Origin: Natronobiforma cellulositropha
GTDB taxonomy: Archaea; Halobacteriota; Halobacteria; Halobacteriales; Natrialbaceae
DNA length: 64,000 nucleotides
Reading direction: 5' to 3'
Assembly (NCBI RefSeq): GCF_025629245.1
Contig: NZ_JANZXN010000015.1
Location: 437,080 to 501,079 of the forward strand
The translations under genes were made by a program, and so were the position numbers. The notes below the pieces were generated by a model. It was given only the letters and a program-made list of their open reading frames with translations, had not been told where the DNA came from and did no database searches. This document shows, piece by piece, positions 15,014-23,994 of the stretch (within the stretch, counting starts at the first letter, position 1; each line of letters opens with the position of its first letter).

Positions 15014-15526
15014 TCACTCGCCATACACTACTTCCGAAGATGGAGAGATGATGGAAACGTCTGCATCTCGAGTCAGTGCAGGAGGGTCTGGGTGGTCTGC
15101 TCCGAGGACGTATATTAGAGCGGCCCTATGCAATCGGAGGTCGTCTCGGTCGTCGACATACACCTCGACCTCGTAACCCATACCGAGGATGATGTCCGCC
15201 CGGTCTCCGAAGACGTACTCGAATCCATCGGGAAAGACGAGCACTGAGCCGTTCATCCAGAGGCGGTCGTCCGTCACCGACCGGAGGTGAACGTGTTGGT
15301 CCTTGTCCTCCTCTGCCGGGATGACATCCACCTCGAGATCGCCCGGCTCGGGATGTCGGCCCTCTTTTGGGGTCCCGGTATCCCGACCGATGATGCCTCC
15401 GAACCGATCCCCGCCTCCAAGGCAGCCCGAGACGGCCATCAGTGCCACTGTGGACAACGTATTCCGGAGTACCGATCGCCTACCGACGGGTGCATCCATA
15501 CGAGAACGATGTGGTCTCTCGGACAT
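15014..15526 (-). CDS. Tat lipoprotein of unknown function
   Basis: 170 aa. GRRSVLRNT with a hydrophobic stretch and lipobox VSGC marks export and lipid anchoring. The mature part is acidic, predicted beta-rich (HVHLRSVTDDRLWMNGSVLVF), with no motif I recognise. Start at ATG 15526; ATG 15499 is possible. The 80-bp leader repeat copy B lies 24 nt upstream. Confidence 0.65.
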   Translation of the reverse strand: MSERPHRSRMDAPVGRRSVLRNTLSTVALMAVSGCLGGGDRFGGIIGRDTGTPKEGRHPEPGDLEVDVIPAEEDKDQHVHLRSVTDDRLWMNGSVLVFPDGFEYVFGDRADIILGMGYEVEVYVDDRDDLRLHRAALIYVLGADHPDPPALTRDADVSIISPSSEVVYGE

Positions 15527-15549
15527 AGTTCTTGTTCAATTTACAACTA

Positions 15550-15629
15550 GTATCTGTACCCGCCCTGCGTGGGGGCGTCACTTCCGGCTGGTTATTTCAC
15601 GGAGAGTTACATATGATTTCTGGAAATGG
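15550..15629 (-). repeat. ~80-bp repeated promoter/leader, copy B
   Basis: Second copy of the sequence at 14430-14508 with about ten differences. It lies upstream of the Tat lipoprotein gene and also carries a TATA-like ATCATATG on the minus strand. Confidence 0.55.
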
Positions 15630-15802
15630 GTGATGGTGAGCGGATATTCAAGCAATCTGGTGAAACGTGAATACGCCCGGGAAGACACTTGAAGGATCGA
15701 ATGTCAGTTCGAAATTAACAAAATTATTAGTGAACTACATCACACCGAGGTCATTCAAACGCTAATAAGAAATACCCGCAGTTTGTACTCCCATCTATTC
15801 GA

Positions 15803-16582
15803 ATGGGTACGGACCGAGATGAATTTTCTGATGAGGATTCTGACGATAGCTCGAGTGTTGAACGAATCTCATTGAATGGATATGTAAGTGACAATTCGAG
15901 CCTATTTTTAGTCATGGGTGTTTTTGCGGCACTTTCTGTATATATTTCAAGCGTTCCTACTGAGGAGGTTGATGATCAACTTGTCCAACTTGGCGTTGTC
16001 ACATCGTTACTAATCTCTGGTCTGTTAGCAGTAGTTATCTTATTATCACTCTCGGATCAAGTATCTGGTGATTCTGATGTAATATCATCTATTTTCCACG
16101 CCAAGAATATCGACACCATCATATTCTTAACATTATTTGCTACCCTCTTCTATTCAATCCTTCAAATAGTAACTCAAGAAGCCGAAATATTGGCGGTGGT
16201 CTTTGTTGTCATCCTATTTGTTGGATTCTTTGCTTTCATTTTGACTATCGGAACATACAGCTCATCAAAATTGGAGCCATATATAAGAAACTCTAGAATG
16301 CGTACTAGTGTAACAGTAGCCCTCGTGTTTGCGATTTCCCACCAAATAATGCTCCAAGTGAATGGATACTTGTATGAGGAATATCACCTCTACCAATTCA
16401 GATTTGATAGTGACGTGACCATCACCGAGTCTCTTCCCATTGTGTTTCATTCGACATTTTTGATACTGTCAGAAATATCTTTAGTTATCGCGCTTACGTT
16501 GGGTTCGGTATCCATTATATATATAATGTCTTTGGCTGGTCACAAGTATGAGCGCATGAAAGATCTGCTCTTTGACCACTGA
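15803..16582 (+). CDS. AT-rich six-helix membrane protein, unknown
   Basis: 259 aa. An acidic N-terminus (about 35 residues rich in Asp/Ser) is followed by roughly six transmembrane helices and a short basic C-terminus. Base and codon use are strikingly A/T-rich (ATT, TTA, AAT codons), unlike all neighbours, which points to recent transfer from a low-GC haloarchaeon, virus or plasmid. The upstream region 15700-15800 is also A/T-rich. No family recognised. Confidence 0.7.
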   Translation: MGTDRDEFSDEDSDDSSSVERISLNGYVSDNSSLFLVMGVFAALSVYISSVPTEEVDDQLVQLGVVTSLLISGLLAVVILLSLSDQVSGDSDVISSIFHAKNIDTIIFLTLFATLFYSILQIVTQEAEILAVVFVVILFVGFFAFILTIGTYSSSKLEPYIRNSRMRTSVTVALVFAISHQIMLQVNGYLYEEYHLYQFRFDSDVTITESLPIVFHSTFLILSEISLVIALTLGSVSIIYIMSLAGHKYERMKDLLFDH

Positions 16583-16771
16583 CTGTCTCTAATAACAGGG
16601 GTTATACGGGGGACGTCCTTTTTCGCCTCCGCCGAAGGTTGTCTGGCCTGATCACCGGACTGTCAAACCAGACCGACGGAGTGAGCGCCCTCGCGTGTGA
16701 GCCATCTCCAGTGTGTACTGGTCGGGTGCAGAACCACTGGACTGACGCACTCGAGAACGATTTCCCGCGAG

Positions 16772-16972
16772 TCACTCCTCGAGTTCCGGCTCGAAGATCT
16801 CCTCGATCGAACACTCGAAGAAGGCCGCGAGGGTGAAGGCCAACTCGAGCGAGGGGTCGTAGCGCTCGCGTTCGATGGCGTTGATCGTCTGGCGGGTGAC
16901 GCCGACGGCCTCGGCGAGGGCGGCCTGGCTGAGTCCGGCCTCGTCGCGGCGTTCGCGTAAGTCGTTCTCCAT
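16772..16972 (-). CDS. XRE-family small HTH regulator
   Basis: 66 aa, essentially one Cro/C1-type HTH: RERRDEAGLSQAALAEAVG, VTRQTINAIERERYDPSLEL, then FFECSIEEIFEPE. Matches the YgzD/YozG-like small regulators. It begins 6 nt after the upstream DUF2178-like gene stops, so the two form an operon. Three 16-bp palindromes precede the operon and are its likely operators. Confidence 0.85.
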   Translation of the reverse strand: MENDLRERRDEAGLSQAALAEAVGVTRQTINAIERERYDPSLELAFTLAAFFECSIEEIFEPELEE

Positions 16973-16978
16973 CGGTTC

Positions 16979-17392
16979 TCAGGAGTACCTCGAGACGACC
17001 CCGTAGGCCACCGCCCAGACGCCGAAGAGCGCGGCGTAGCCGAAGAGCGCCCCCAAGACGACGTCGGAGACCTCGTAGCCGAGTGCGCCCAGGGCGGGCA
17101 GCGCCGGGCCGACGAGGATCAGGGCGGCTCCGGCGACGCCCATCGTCAGCGCACCCGCCTGCTTCTCGAGTTCGTCGTGGCGCTCGTCGTAGAGCGTCAC
17201 CGGGCTCCCCTTCCAGACCGCGAGGAAGGCGAGAAAGGCCACCCAGTAGATTCCCAGCGCGACGAACGGGACCTCGAGTCGCAGGCCCGCGAGGTAGCCG
17301 ACGATGCCGACGCCGAGGCAGGCGTGCATTCCGATTCGATACTGTCGCGGTGTGAACCGCCGGTCCGTGGCCGATGTGGTCGTGGTGGTCAT
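16979..17392 (-). CDS. DUF2178-like membrane protein
   Basis: 137 aa with four predicted transmembrane helices. The loop YDERHDELEKQAGALTMG between helices 2 and 3 is the characteristic part of DUF2178-type proteins, which usually pair with small XRE regulators as here. Role unknown; the operon suggests a stress- or membrane-state-controlled function. It is preceded directly by the palindrome array. Confidence 0.75.
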   Translation of the reverse strand: MTTTTTSATDRRFTPRQYRIGMHACLGVGIVGYLAGLRLEVPFVALGIYWVAFLAFLAVWKGSPVTLYDERHDELEKQAGALTMGVAGAALILVGPALPALGALGYEVSDVVLGALFGYAALFGVWAVAYGVVSRYS

Positions 17393-17398
17393 AGGTGT

Positions 17399-17447
17399 GG
17401 AAACTGTGCTTTCCGTAAAGCACGCTTTACAGTAAAGGGTACTTTAC
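17399..17447. promoter_or_regulatory. Three tandem 16-bp palindromic operators
   Basis: GTAAAGCACGCTTTAC (17415-17430) and GTAAAGGGTACTTTAC (17432-17447) are perfect inverted repeats with 6-bp arms. GGAAACTGTGCTTTCC (17399-17414) is a degenerate third. Spacing is 16-17 bp. They end 7 nt upstream of the DUF2178 ATG and overlap the promoter, consistent with cooperative autorepression by the XRE protein. Confidence 0.7.
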
Positions 17448-17481
17448 ACCCAGTCATAACGCTATCGCTCGCTCGTGCAAG

Positions 17482-17629
17482 TGTTCGCGACTGACTGTCG
17501 ACCTCTCTTCTGGTGTTCGCACTGACTGTCTGCCCCTCTTCTGGTGTTCGCACTGACCGTCTACCCCTGTTCAGGTGCTACACCGACTGTCGGCCCTTCT
17601 GGTGTCCGCACTCACCGCCGATCCGCGGG
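17482..17629. repeat. Tandem ~31-bp repeats (about five units)
   Basis: Units begin at 17482, 17514, 17545, 17576 and 17603 and follow TGTTCGCACTGACTGTCTAC then CCCTCTTCTGG. The first three are 31-32 bp; the last two are about 27 bp and diverged. They fill the gap between the mutase stop and the operator array. Function unknown. Confidence 0.65.
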
Positions 17630-17700
17630 AAGACGGTGCGCTCGGCGTCCGCTCGCGACCTCGCTCGAGTGCGTCCTCGAAAAATCGCACCGCTGCGCCG

Positions 17701-19383
17701 TCAGACCACGCCGCCCGGACGGTACTCGCCGAAGACCTCGCGGAGGACGTTGCAGATCTCGCCGACGGTCGCCTCGGCCTTCACCGCCTCGACGATGGCG
17801 GGCATGAGGTTCGCCTCGCCCGCAGCACGCTCGCGCAGTGACTCGAGCGTCGCCTCGACGCGTTCGTCGTCGCGGCTCTCGCGGACGGACTCGAGGCGGG
17901 CGAGCTGTCGGCGCTCATCCTCCTCGGTGACTTCCTCGGCGTTGACCGCGGGTTCCTCGTCGATTTCGAACTCGTTGACGCCGACGATGATGCGCTCGCC
18001 GGTTTCGATCTCGCGCTGGCGGTCGAAGGCGCTGTCCTGGATCTGGCGTTTCACCCAGCCGCTCTCGACGGCCGCGAGCATACCGCCGCGGTCGTCGACC
18101 GCGTCCAGGAGGTCGTAGGCGTCGCGTTCGACCTCGTCGGTGAGCGCCTCGACGTAGTAGCTGCCCGCGAGCGGGTCGACCGTGTCGGCCGCGCCGGACT
18201 CGTAGGCGAGGATCTGCTGGGTGCGGAGAGCGGTGCGGACGGACTCCTCGGTCGGGAGCGCGAGCGCCTCGTCTTTGCCGTTGGTGTGGAGGCTCTGGGT
18301 GCCGCCGAGGACCGCCGCGAGCGCCTGGTAGGCGACCCGGACCACGTTGTTCTCGATCTGCTGGGCGGTGAGCATCGATCCCGCGGTCTGGGTGTGGAAC
18401 TTGAGCTGTTTCGATTTCGGGTCCTCGGCGTCGAAGCGCTCCTCGACGATGTCGTGCCACATCCGTCTGGCTGCGCGGAACTTCGCGACCTCCTCGAAGA
18501 TGTTGTTGTGGCCGTTGAAGAAAAAGGAGAGCTGTGGGGCGAACTCGTCGACGTCGAGACCCGCGTCGACGGCGCGCTCGACGTACTCGATGCCGTCACC
18601 GAGGGTGAACGCGAGTTCTTCGGCCGCCGTCGCGCCCGCCTCGCGGATGTGGTAGCCCGAGATGGAGATGGTGTTGAACTTCGGGACTTCGGCGGCGCAG
18701 AACTCGAAGATGTCGGTGATGAGGCGCATCGACGGCTCCGGCGGGTAGATGTAGGTGTTTCGCGCGATGTACTCCTTCAGGAGGTCGTTCTGGATCGTCC
18801 CGCGCAACTGCCCGCGGTCGACGCCCTGGCGGTCCCCGACGGCGATGTACATCGCGAGCAACACCGCGGCGGGCGCGTTGATCGTCATCGAGGTACTCAC
18901 CTCGTCGAGCGGAATCCCGTCGAACACCGTCTCCATGTCCGCGAGCGAATCGATGGCGACGCCTGCCTTCCCCACCTCGCCCGCGGCCATCGCGGCGTCC
19001 GAGTCGTAGCCCATCTGCGTCGGCAGGTCGAACGCCATCGAGAGCCCCGTCTGGCCCTGCTCGAGCAGGTAGTGAAACCGCTCGTTGGTGTCTTCGGGCG
19101 TCGAGAAGCCCGCGTACTGGCGCATCGTCCACAGCCGACCCCGGTAGCCGGTCGAGTACACCCCGCGGGTGTAGGGGGCCGCCCCCGGAAAGCCGAGGTC
19201 GCGCTCGTACTCGAGGTCGGCGACGTCTTCGGGCGTGTAGAGCCGCTCGACTGGCTGGCCGCCGGTGTCGGTCGTGAACGTCTCCCGGCGCTCGCCGAAG
19301 CGCTCGAGAACGGGGTCGACCGCCTCGCGCTCCCACGACTCCCGGGCGGCGCGAATCGTCTCGAGGTCGTCGGCGTCGAACAT
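17701..19383 (-). CDS. mcmA: Methylmalonyl-CoA mutase, large (catalytic) subunit
   Basis: 560 aa. Isomerises (R)-methylmalonyl-CoA and succinyl-CoA using adenosylcobalamin. The substrate-binding TIM barrel is complete: [23 protein letters not shown], the active-site His in [11 protein letters not shown], and [16 protein letters not shown]. The cobalamin-binding domain is absent and must be a separate subunit, as in other haloarchaea. With the propionyl-CoA carboxylase genes at 45-51 kb it forms the propionate/methylmalonyl route. Single gene. Confidence 0.93.
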   Translation of the reverse strand: MFDADDLETIRAARESWEREAVDPVLERFGERRETFTTDTGGQPVERLYTPEDVADLEYERDLGFPGAAPYTRGVYSTGYRGRLWTMRQYAGFSTPEDTNERFHYLLEQGQTGLSMAFDLPTQMGYDSDAAMAAGEVGKAGVAIDSLADMETVFDGIPLDEVSTSMTINAPAAVLLAMYIAVGDRQGVDRGQLRGTIQNDLLKEYIARNTYIYPPEPSMRLITDIFEFCAAEVPKFNTISISGYHIREAGATAAEELAFTLGDGIEYVERAVDAGLDVDEFAPQLSFFFNGHNNIFEEVAKFRAARRMWHDIVEERFDAEDPKSKQLKFHTQTAGSMLTAQQIENNVVRVAYQALAAVLGGTQSLHTNGKDEALALPTEESVRTALRTQQILAYESGAADTVDPLAGSYYVEALTDEVERDAYDLLDAVDDRGGMLAAVESGWVKRQIQDSAFDRQREIETGERIIVGVNEFEIDEEPAVNAEEVTEEDERRQLARLESVRESRDDERVEATLESLRERAAGEANLMPAIVEAVKAEATVGEICNVLREVFGEYRPGGVV

Positions 19384-19428
19384 ACGCGTCCGAACGCTCT
19401 CGCGGGGCTTGAACCTTGAGAAACTGCC

Positions 19429-20016
19429 TCACCGGCCGGTGTCGTACTTGTAGGTCGCCGTCGCCGGGTCGATGCCGAAGTCCTCCGGCGTCTCCGCCTC
19501 GCCACCGCCATCCCCACCGCGCCCTTCGCTCGCCGCCTTGAACGACTCCCGCAACTCCTCGGGCACTCGGAAGCGCTCGACGGCGAGCGCGAGCGCCACC
19601 GCGTCGGGGTCGGTCGCCTCACGTTTCTCCTCGAGTCGCTCGGCCAACACGGCGGGGAGCGCGCCCTCGTCGATCCGTCGGAAGCCGAACTGGGCGAGGT
19701 ACTCACTGCCGCTCGTCAGCGAGTAGACGGTCTCGAAGTCCGCGTCGCCCGTGTACTCGACGAGGCGCTCGACGACGTGTGCGCCGACGCCCTGGCCACG
19801 CCACTCCTCGAGCACGCCGATACTGGTCAGTTCACAGACCTCGCCGTCGTCGGTCGTGTGGATGCGGATGCGTCCGAATCCGGCTTTCGCGTTCGTCTCC
19901 TCGTCGATGGCGACGACGTAGTCTCGAGAGCGAAAGGCGGTGTCGTCGAGTCCCATCTCCTCGATGTGGTCTAAGAGCCAGACCTCCTCTCGGTTTTTCG
20001 CATCTCGGACGTACAT
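19429..20016 (-). CDS. GNAT-family N-acetyltransferase
   Basis: 195 aa. An acetyltransferase fold spans about residues 1-130, with the acetyl-CoA loop in LEEWRGQGVGAHVVERLVEY and the preceding strand VCELTSIGVL. A C-terminal tail of about 40 residues is low complexity (Gly/Glu) and ends TYKYDTGR. Substrate unknown. It starts 633 nt upstream of the mutase start-side and is co-oriented, but shows no coupling. Confidence 0.8.
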   Translation of the reverse strand: MYVRDAKNREEVWLLDHIEEMGLDDTAFRSRDYVVAIDEETNAKAGFGRIRIHTTDDGEVCELTSIGVLEEWRGQGVGAHVVERLVEYTGDADFETVYSLTSGSEYLAQFGFRRIDEGALPAVLAERLEEKREATDPDAVALALAVERFRVPEELRESFKAASEGRGGDGGGEAETPEDFGIDPATATYKYDTGR

Positions 20017-20125
20017 ACCTGGACGGACGCGACCACCGGCAAAAGGGTTTGTGGGGGCCTGTGACGGCTTGGCGAGTCAGCCCGCGTTTTGCTCGACCCG
20101 GTGGGGAAACCGGGGCGACCGACCG

Positions 20126-20899
20126 TTACTCGAACGCTTCGACGACGGACGCGAACCCGTCTCTCGCCGATTCGAACGTTTCGGCTGACGCGAACCGAAG
20201 CTCGCGCGGCCGAGAGGGGCCCAGTCGCTCGAACGCGGTGACCACCGTTGCCAACACGGGATTGGACGGGCGACGGCGCTCCCACTCGAGGTGGATCGTA
20301 CGCGACTCGTCGTCGATGGCGACGCCGCGGAGGTTCCTTAGGTCGAAGCACGTCCGGCCGACACAGAGAGCTGGCGGTGAGAGTTCGTAGGTGTGGCCAT
20401 CAGCGCTCCACCGACAGAGCGTGCGTCTCGGCAACACCCCCGCATCGATGCCGTCTACGGCCTCCTCGAGCCGGTCTCTGGCTGCCGGGTGCGTGGTGCC
20501 ATCCACGTCGAACTGACGGTGGTCGGCGTTGTACAGCAGAATCGTTTGTTCGTCACGCTCGAGGCGCACGTGCTGGACGCACACCGCGAGGTGCCAGGTG
20601 TCGACCAGCAGTATCTCTCGAAGGAGGGCAATAGCATCCGTCGTGTTGCTCGAGCAGTACTCGTCGTACCCGGCCCCGACTGCGCCGGTTCGATCGTACG
20701 TCGCGGCCAACCGTTCGATATACGCAGGGTACGCCTCGCCGAATCCATCGGTATCGATGCGGATGCCTATTCGCTCGACGAGCGGGGCAACCCGTTCGAT
20801 AGCGTCGGCTGTCGTCTCCCGCCGAGTCGTCTCGTCGACGTCACCGAAGACGACCGCGTGTGTCGGGTGGAACTCGAGGGGTGCCATCACTTCTGGCAT
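20126..20899 (-). CDS. Hypothetical protein
   Basis: 257 aa, acidic, no signal or membrane segment. Contains repeated Arg/Glu-rich helices and a Trp/Tyr-rich central part (LLVDTWHLAVCVQHVRLERD). I do not recognise a domain. ATG 20899 and ATG 20887 are both possible starts. Codon use resembles its neighbours. The gap of about 225 bases to the next gene holds no clear feature. Confidence 0.6.
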   Translation of the reverse strand: MPEVMAPLEFHPTHAVVFGDVDETTRRETTADAIERVAPLVERIGIRIDTDGFGEAYPAYIERLAATYDRTGAVGAGYDEYCSSNTTDAIALLREILLVDTWHLAVCVQHVRLERDEQTILLYNADHRQFDVDGTTHPAARDRLEEAVDGIDAGVLPRRTLCRWSADGHTYELSPPALCVGRTCFDLRNLRGVAIDDESRTIHLEWERRRPSNPVLATVVTAFERLGPSRPRELRFASAETFESARDGFASVVEAFE

Positions 20900-21124
20900 C
20901 GCACGCCAATTCTATAATGGCTCTGGAGAATCACTAGACGACGTCAACCTCTGGTGAAATTACGACGGCTGAGGCGTCGTGCTGTTTGGAATCGCCTGGG
21001 CGTTGTTTCCCAGTCAGTTTCGTGCGAAGGGGAGTCGTCGAATCTGCCGCCACTCGAGTGGTCGTTCAGCTCGCTGTCTAGGCGGTAATGTACTTCCCGT
21101 CGGCGGACGAATAGTAATCGTACT

Positions 21125-23191
21125 ATGGACCGCGACTCGCACGACCGAGTGGTCCACGAACCCTCGCAGGCGTTCGTCGAGTCGACGAACGTCCGGGCGT
21201 TCGTGGACGCCTACGACATCGACGGCTACGACGAACTGCTCGAGCGCACCTGTTCACCCACGCCGCTCGAGGGCGTCGAGGCGAGCGGCCTCGAGTGGTT
21301 CTGGGACGAACTCGTCGACTACCTCGGCATCGAGTTCTTCGAGGCGTACGACGCCGTCCGCGACGACACCGACGGGCCGCAGTTCACCGAGTGGTATCCC
21401 GGCGGCAAACTCAACCTCGCACACAATACGGTCGCGCGTCACGCCGCGAGCGACGCGCCCGAGCGAAACCGGCTGGCGTGCATCTGGGAGGGCGAAGACG
21501 GCACGGTTCGCGAGGTGAGTTATCACGACCTCGCACGCGAGACCAACCAGGTCGCGAACGCACTCGAGGAACGCGGCGTCGAGACGGGCGAGACGGTCGC
21601 CCTCTACATGCCGATGGTCCCCGAGGTGGTCCCGGTCCTCTACGGCTGTTTCGCCGTCGGAGCCATCGCGGTTCCCATCTTCTCCGGTTTCGGCGTCGAC
21701 GCCGTCGCCACCCGGCTTGACGACGCCGACGCGAGGGTGTTGTTCACCGCCGACGGCTTCCAGCGCCGCGGCTCGCCGGTGGCACTCAAACGCGTCGCCG
21801 ACGACGCCATCGAGGAGGCAGGGAGCGTCGAACACACGGTCGTGGTCGACCGTCTGGGGTCTCGAGACGAGGCTGGCGCTCGAGACGGAGCCGAGGGGGC
21901 CGAGAGAGACGCGGGAGCCAAGGCGCTCGAGTGTCCGTGGACCGACCGCGACGAGTGGTGGGCCGACGCCGTCGCGAGCCAACCCACGGACTACGAGCCG
22001 AAAGCGCTCCCCTCGAGCGCCGAGTCACTGCTACTCTACTCGTCGGGGACGACCGGAACGCCGAAGGGCATCGTCCACACGCACGCGGGCATCCAGGTAC
22101 AGTGTGCGAAGGAACTGCACTTCGGGTTCGACCTCAGAGCCGGGGACCGCTTCTTCTGGCTCTCCGATATCGGCTGGATGATGGGGCCCTGGGCGCTGAT
22201 CGGCGTCCACACGCTCGGCGGGACGGTCGTCCTCTACGAGGGCGCACCGGACTATCCGGGCCCCGACCGCCTCTGGTCGCTGATCGAGCGCCACGCCATC
22301 ACCCAGTTCGGCATCTCGCCGACGGCGATCCGCGCGCTCCGGAAACACGGCGAGGGGCCGCTCGAGGGTCACGACTGTTCCTCGCTGCGGATTCTCGGCT
22401 CGACCGGCGAGCCCTGGGACCGCGAGTCGTGGCTGTGGTTCTACGAGGAAGTCGGCGACGGCGAGTGTCCGATCATCAACATCTCCGGCGGCACCGAGAT
22501 CTGTGGCTGCTTCCTGATGCCGATGCCGACCCAGCCACTGAAACCCTGTACCCTCGGCGGGCCGGGTCTCGGGATGGCGGTCGACATCGTCGACGCCGAG
22601 GGGAACTCGGTCGCAGACGCCGGCGAGCGTGGCTTTCTGGTGGCGCGAGACTCCTGTCCCTCGATGACGAAGTCGCTCTGGTCGGGCGACGAGCGCTACC
22701 TCGCCGAGTACTGGTCGACCTGGGCGGACATCTGGGACCACGGCGACTGGGCCCAGCGCGACGCCGACGGCTTCTGGTTCCTCCACGGCCGCGCCGACGA
22801 CGCGCTCAACGTCGCCGGCCGGAAGGTCGGTCCCGCCGAGGTCGAGGAGGCGCTCATCGACCACCCGGCGGTCAACCAGGCCGCCGCCGTCGGCGTCCCC
22901 GACGAGACGACGGGGACCGCCGTCGTCGCCTACGTCGTTCTCGAGTCCGACACCGACCTCTCGCCCGACCGCCGGGAGACCCTCCGCGACCACGTCGGCG
23001 CGGAACTCGGCAAGCCGTTTCGCCCGCGAGAGGTGCTCGTCGTCGACGCCTTCCCGAAGACACAGTCGGGAAAGATCGTCCGTCGCGCACTCGAGGCGGT
23101 CTACGTCGGCGAGGACCCCGGCGACCTCTCGAGCGTCGCCAACCCGGAGGTGCTCGAGTCGCTCGCCGAGGGGCACACTGGAGAGACCTGA
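21125..23191 (+). CDS. AMP-forming acyl/acetyl-CoA synthetase
   Basis: 688 aa. Activates a carboxylate (acetate/propionate-like) to its CoA thioester through an acyl-AMP. It has an ACS-type N-terminal cap (WFWDELVDYLGI, WYPGGKLNLAHN). P-loop: LLYSSGTTGTPKGIVHTH. Adenylation motifs ISGGTEICGCF and GRADDALNVAGRKVGP. The catalytic Lys is in KTQSGKIVRRAL. The Ala-rich stretch near 255 is a haloarchaeal insert. Substrate cannot be settled from the sequence. Confidence 0.88.
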   Translation: MDRDSHDRVVHEPSQAFVESTNVRAFVDAYDIDGYDELLERTCSPTPLEGVEASGLEWFWDELVDYLGIEFFEAYDAVRDDTDGPQFTEWYPGGKLNLAHNTVARHAASDAPERNRLACIWEGEDGTVREVSYHDLARETNQVANALEERGVETGETVALYMPMVPEVVPVLYGCFAVGAIAVPIFSGFGVDAVATRLDDADARVLFTADGFQRRGSPVALKRVADDAIEEAGSVEHTVVVDRLGSRDEAGARDGAEGAERDAGAKALECPWTDRDEWWADAVASQPTDYEPKALPSSAESLLLYSSGTTGTPKGIVHTHAGIQVQCAKELHFGFDLRAGDRFFWLSDIGWMMGPWALIGVHTLGGTVVLYEGAPDYPGPDRLWSLIERHAITQFGISPTAIRALRKHGEGPLEGHDCSSLRILGSTGEPWDRESWLWFYEEVGDGECPIINISGGTEICGCFLMPMPTQPLKPCTLGGPGLGMAVDIVDAEGNSVADAGERGFLVARDSCPSMTKSLWSGDERYLAEYWSTWADIWDHGDWAQRDADGFWFLHGRADDALNVAGRKVGPAEVEEALIDHPAVNQAAAVGVPDETTGTAVVAYVVLESDTDLSPDRRETLRDHVGAELGKPFRPREVLVVDAFPKTQSGKIVRRALEAVYVGEDPGDLSSVANPEVLESLAEGHTGET

Positions 23192-23253
23192 GAGTCGCCC
23201 CGGCCGGTTCTCGGGCGCGTCGAGAGTCTTCCGCTACCGCAACCCTCTTGTGC

Positions 23254-23271
23254 TGACTGAACGTTCAGTCA
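23254..23271. promoter_or_regulatory. 18-bp perfect palindrome, TetR operator
   Basis: TGACTGAACGTTCAGTCA ends 4 nt before the ATG of the TetR gene, covering its probable transcription start. Typical TetR-type operator for self-repression of the TetR-MATE pair. Confidence 0.7.
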
Positions 23272-23274
23272 CCA

Positions 23275-23994
23275 ATGGGTCTGACGGACGCCTTCGACGA
23301 GCCAGCAGACACCCAGGAGGCCGTCATGGCGGCGACCTACCGCGCGCTGTGTCGCCACGGCTACGCCGGGCTGACGATCCAGCGGATCGCCGACGAGTTC
23401 CCGAAGAGTAAGTCGCTGCTCTATCACCACTACGAGAGCAAAGACGACCTGTTGCTCGAGTTCCTCGCGTTCATGCTCGAGCACTTCGAGTCGACCGTCC
23501 CGAGTCGCGAGTACGACGACGCCGCGGCGCATCTACGAGGCATTCTCGGCTACGTCTTACCAGATACTCTCGATCCCGAGCGCCGGGAGTTCACGCGGGC
23601 GATGGTGGAACTGCAGGCGCAGGCGGCCCACGACGAAGCGTACCGCGAACACTTCACGCGGAGCAGTCGCTTCTTCCACGACCGGATCGAGACCGTCGTC
23701 GAGTGCGGCATCGAGGAAGGCGTCTTCCGCGAGGTCGACCCCGACCGCATCGCGACGCTCGTCGTCACCGCCATCGACGGCGCGCGCTTTCGCCGCTCGA
23801 CGGCTGAGGTAGAAGAGACGGTTCCTGCGCTCCGAGCGGAACTCGAGGCGACGCTCGAGTCTCGGCTCTTCGCGGACGGAACCGCAGGCTCGAGCGACGC
23901 GAGTCGTGACGTAGAGGGTGTCGACGGGCGGCCCAACGGCGAGCGCGGGGTCGATGAACGGCCCGACGCGAGCGACGACGGGGGCGAGAGATGA
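23275..23994 (+). CDS. TetR/AcrR-family transcriptional repressor
   Basis: 239 aa. N-terminal HTH (about 15-60: YRALCRHGYAGLTIQRIADE, then KSKSLLYHHYESKDDLLLEF), then a helical ligand-binding domain, then a disordered Asp/Gly tail. An 18-bp palindrome lies immediately upstream. The ATGA overlap with the MATE gene makes a two-gene operon, so it most likely represses the exporter until its ligand is bound. Confidence 0.88.
   Translation: MGLTDAFDEPADTQEAVMAATYRALCRHGYAGLTIQRIADEFPKSKSLLYHHYESKDDLLLEFLAFMLEHFESTVPSREYDDAAAHLRGILGYVLPDTLDPERREFTRAMVELQAQAAHDEAYREHFTRSSRFFHDRIETVVECGIEEGVFREVDPDRIATLVVTAIDGARFRRSTAEVEETVPALRAELEATLESRLFADGTAGSSDASRDVEGVDGRPNGERGVDERPDASDDGGER

Noticed and set aside
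17482..17629. CRISPR array
   Set aside because: Units are contiguous without spacers and there are no cas genes; these are simple tandem repeats.
20900..21124. Possible small gene or RNA upstream of the acyl-CoA synthetase
   Set aside because: No frame with good codon use, no hairpin or promoter pattern beyond the A/T-rich bases before the ATG.
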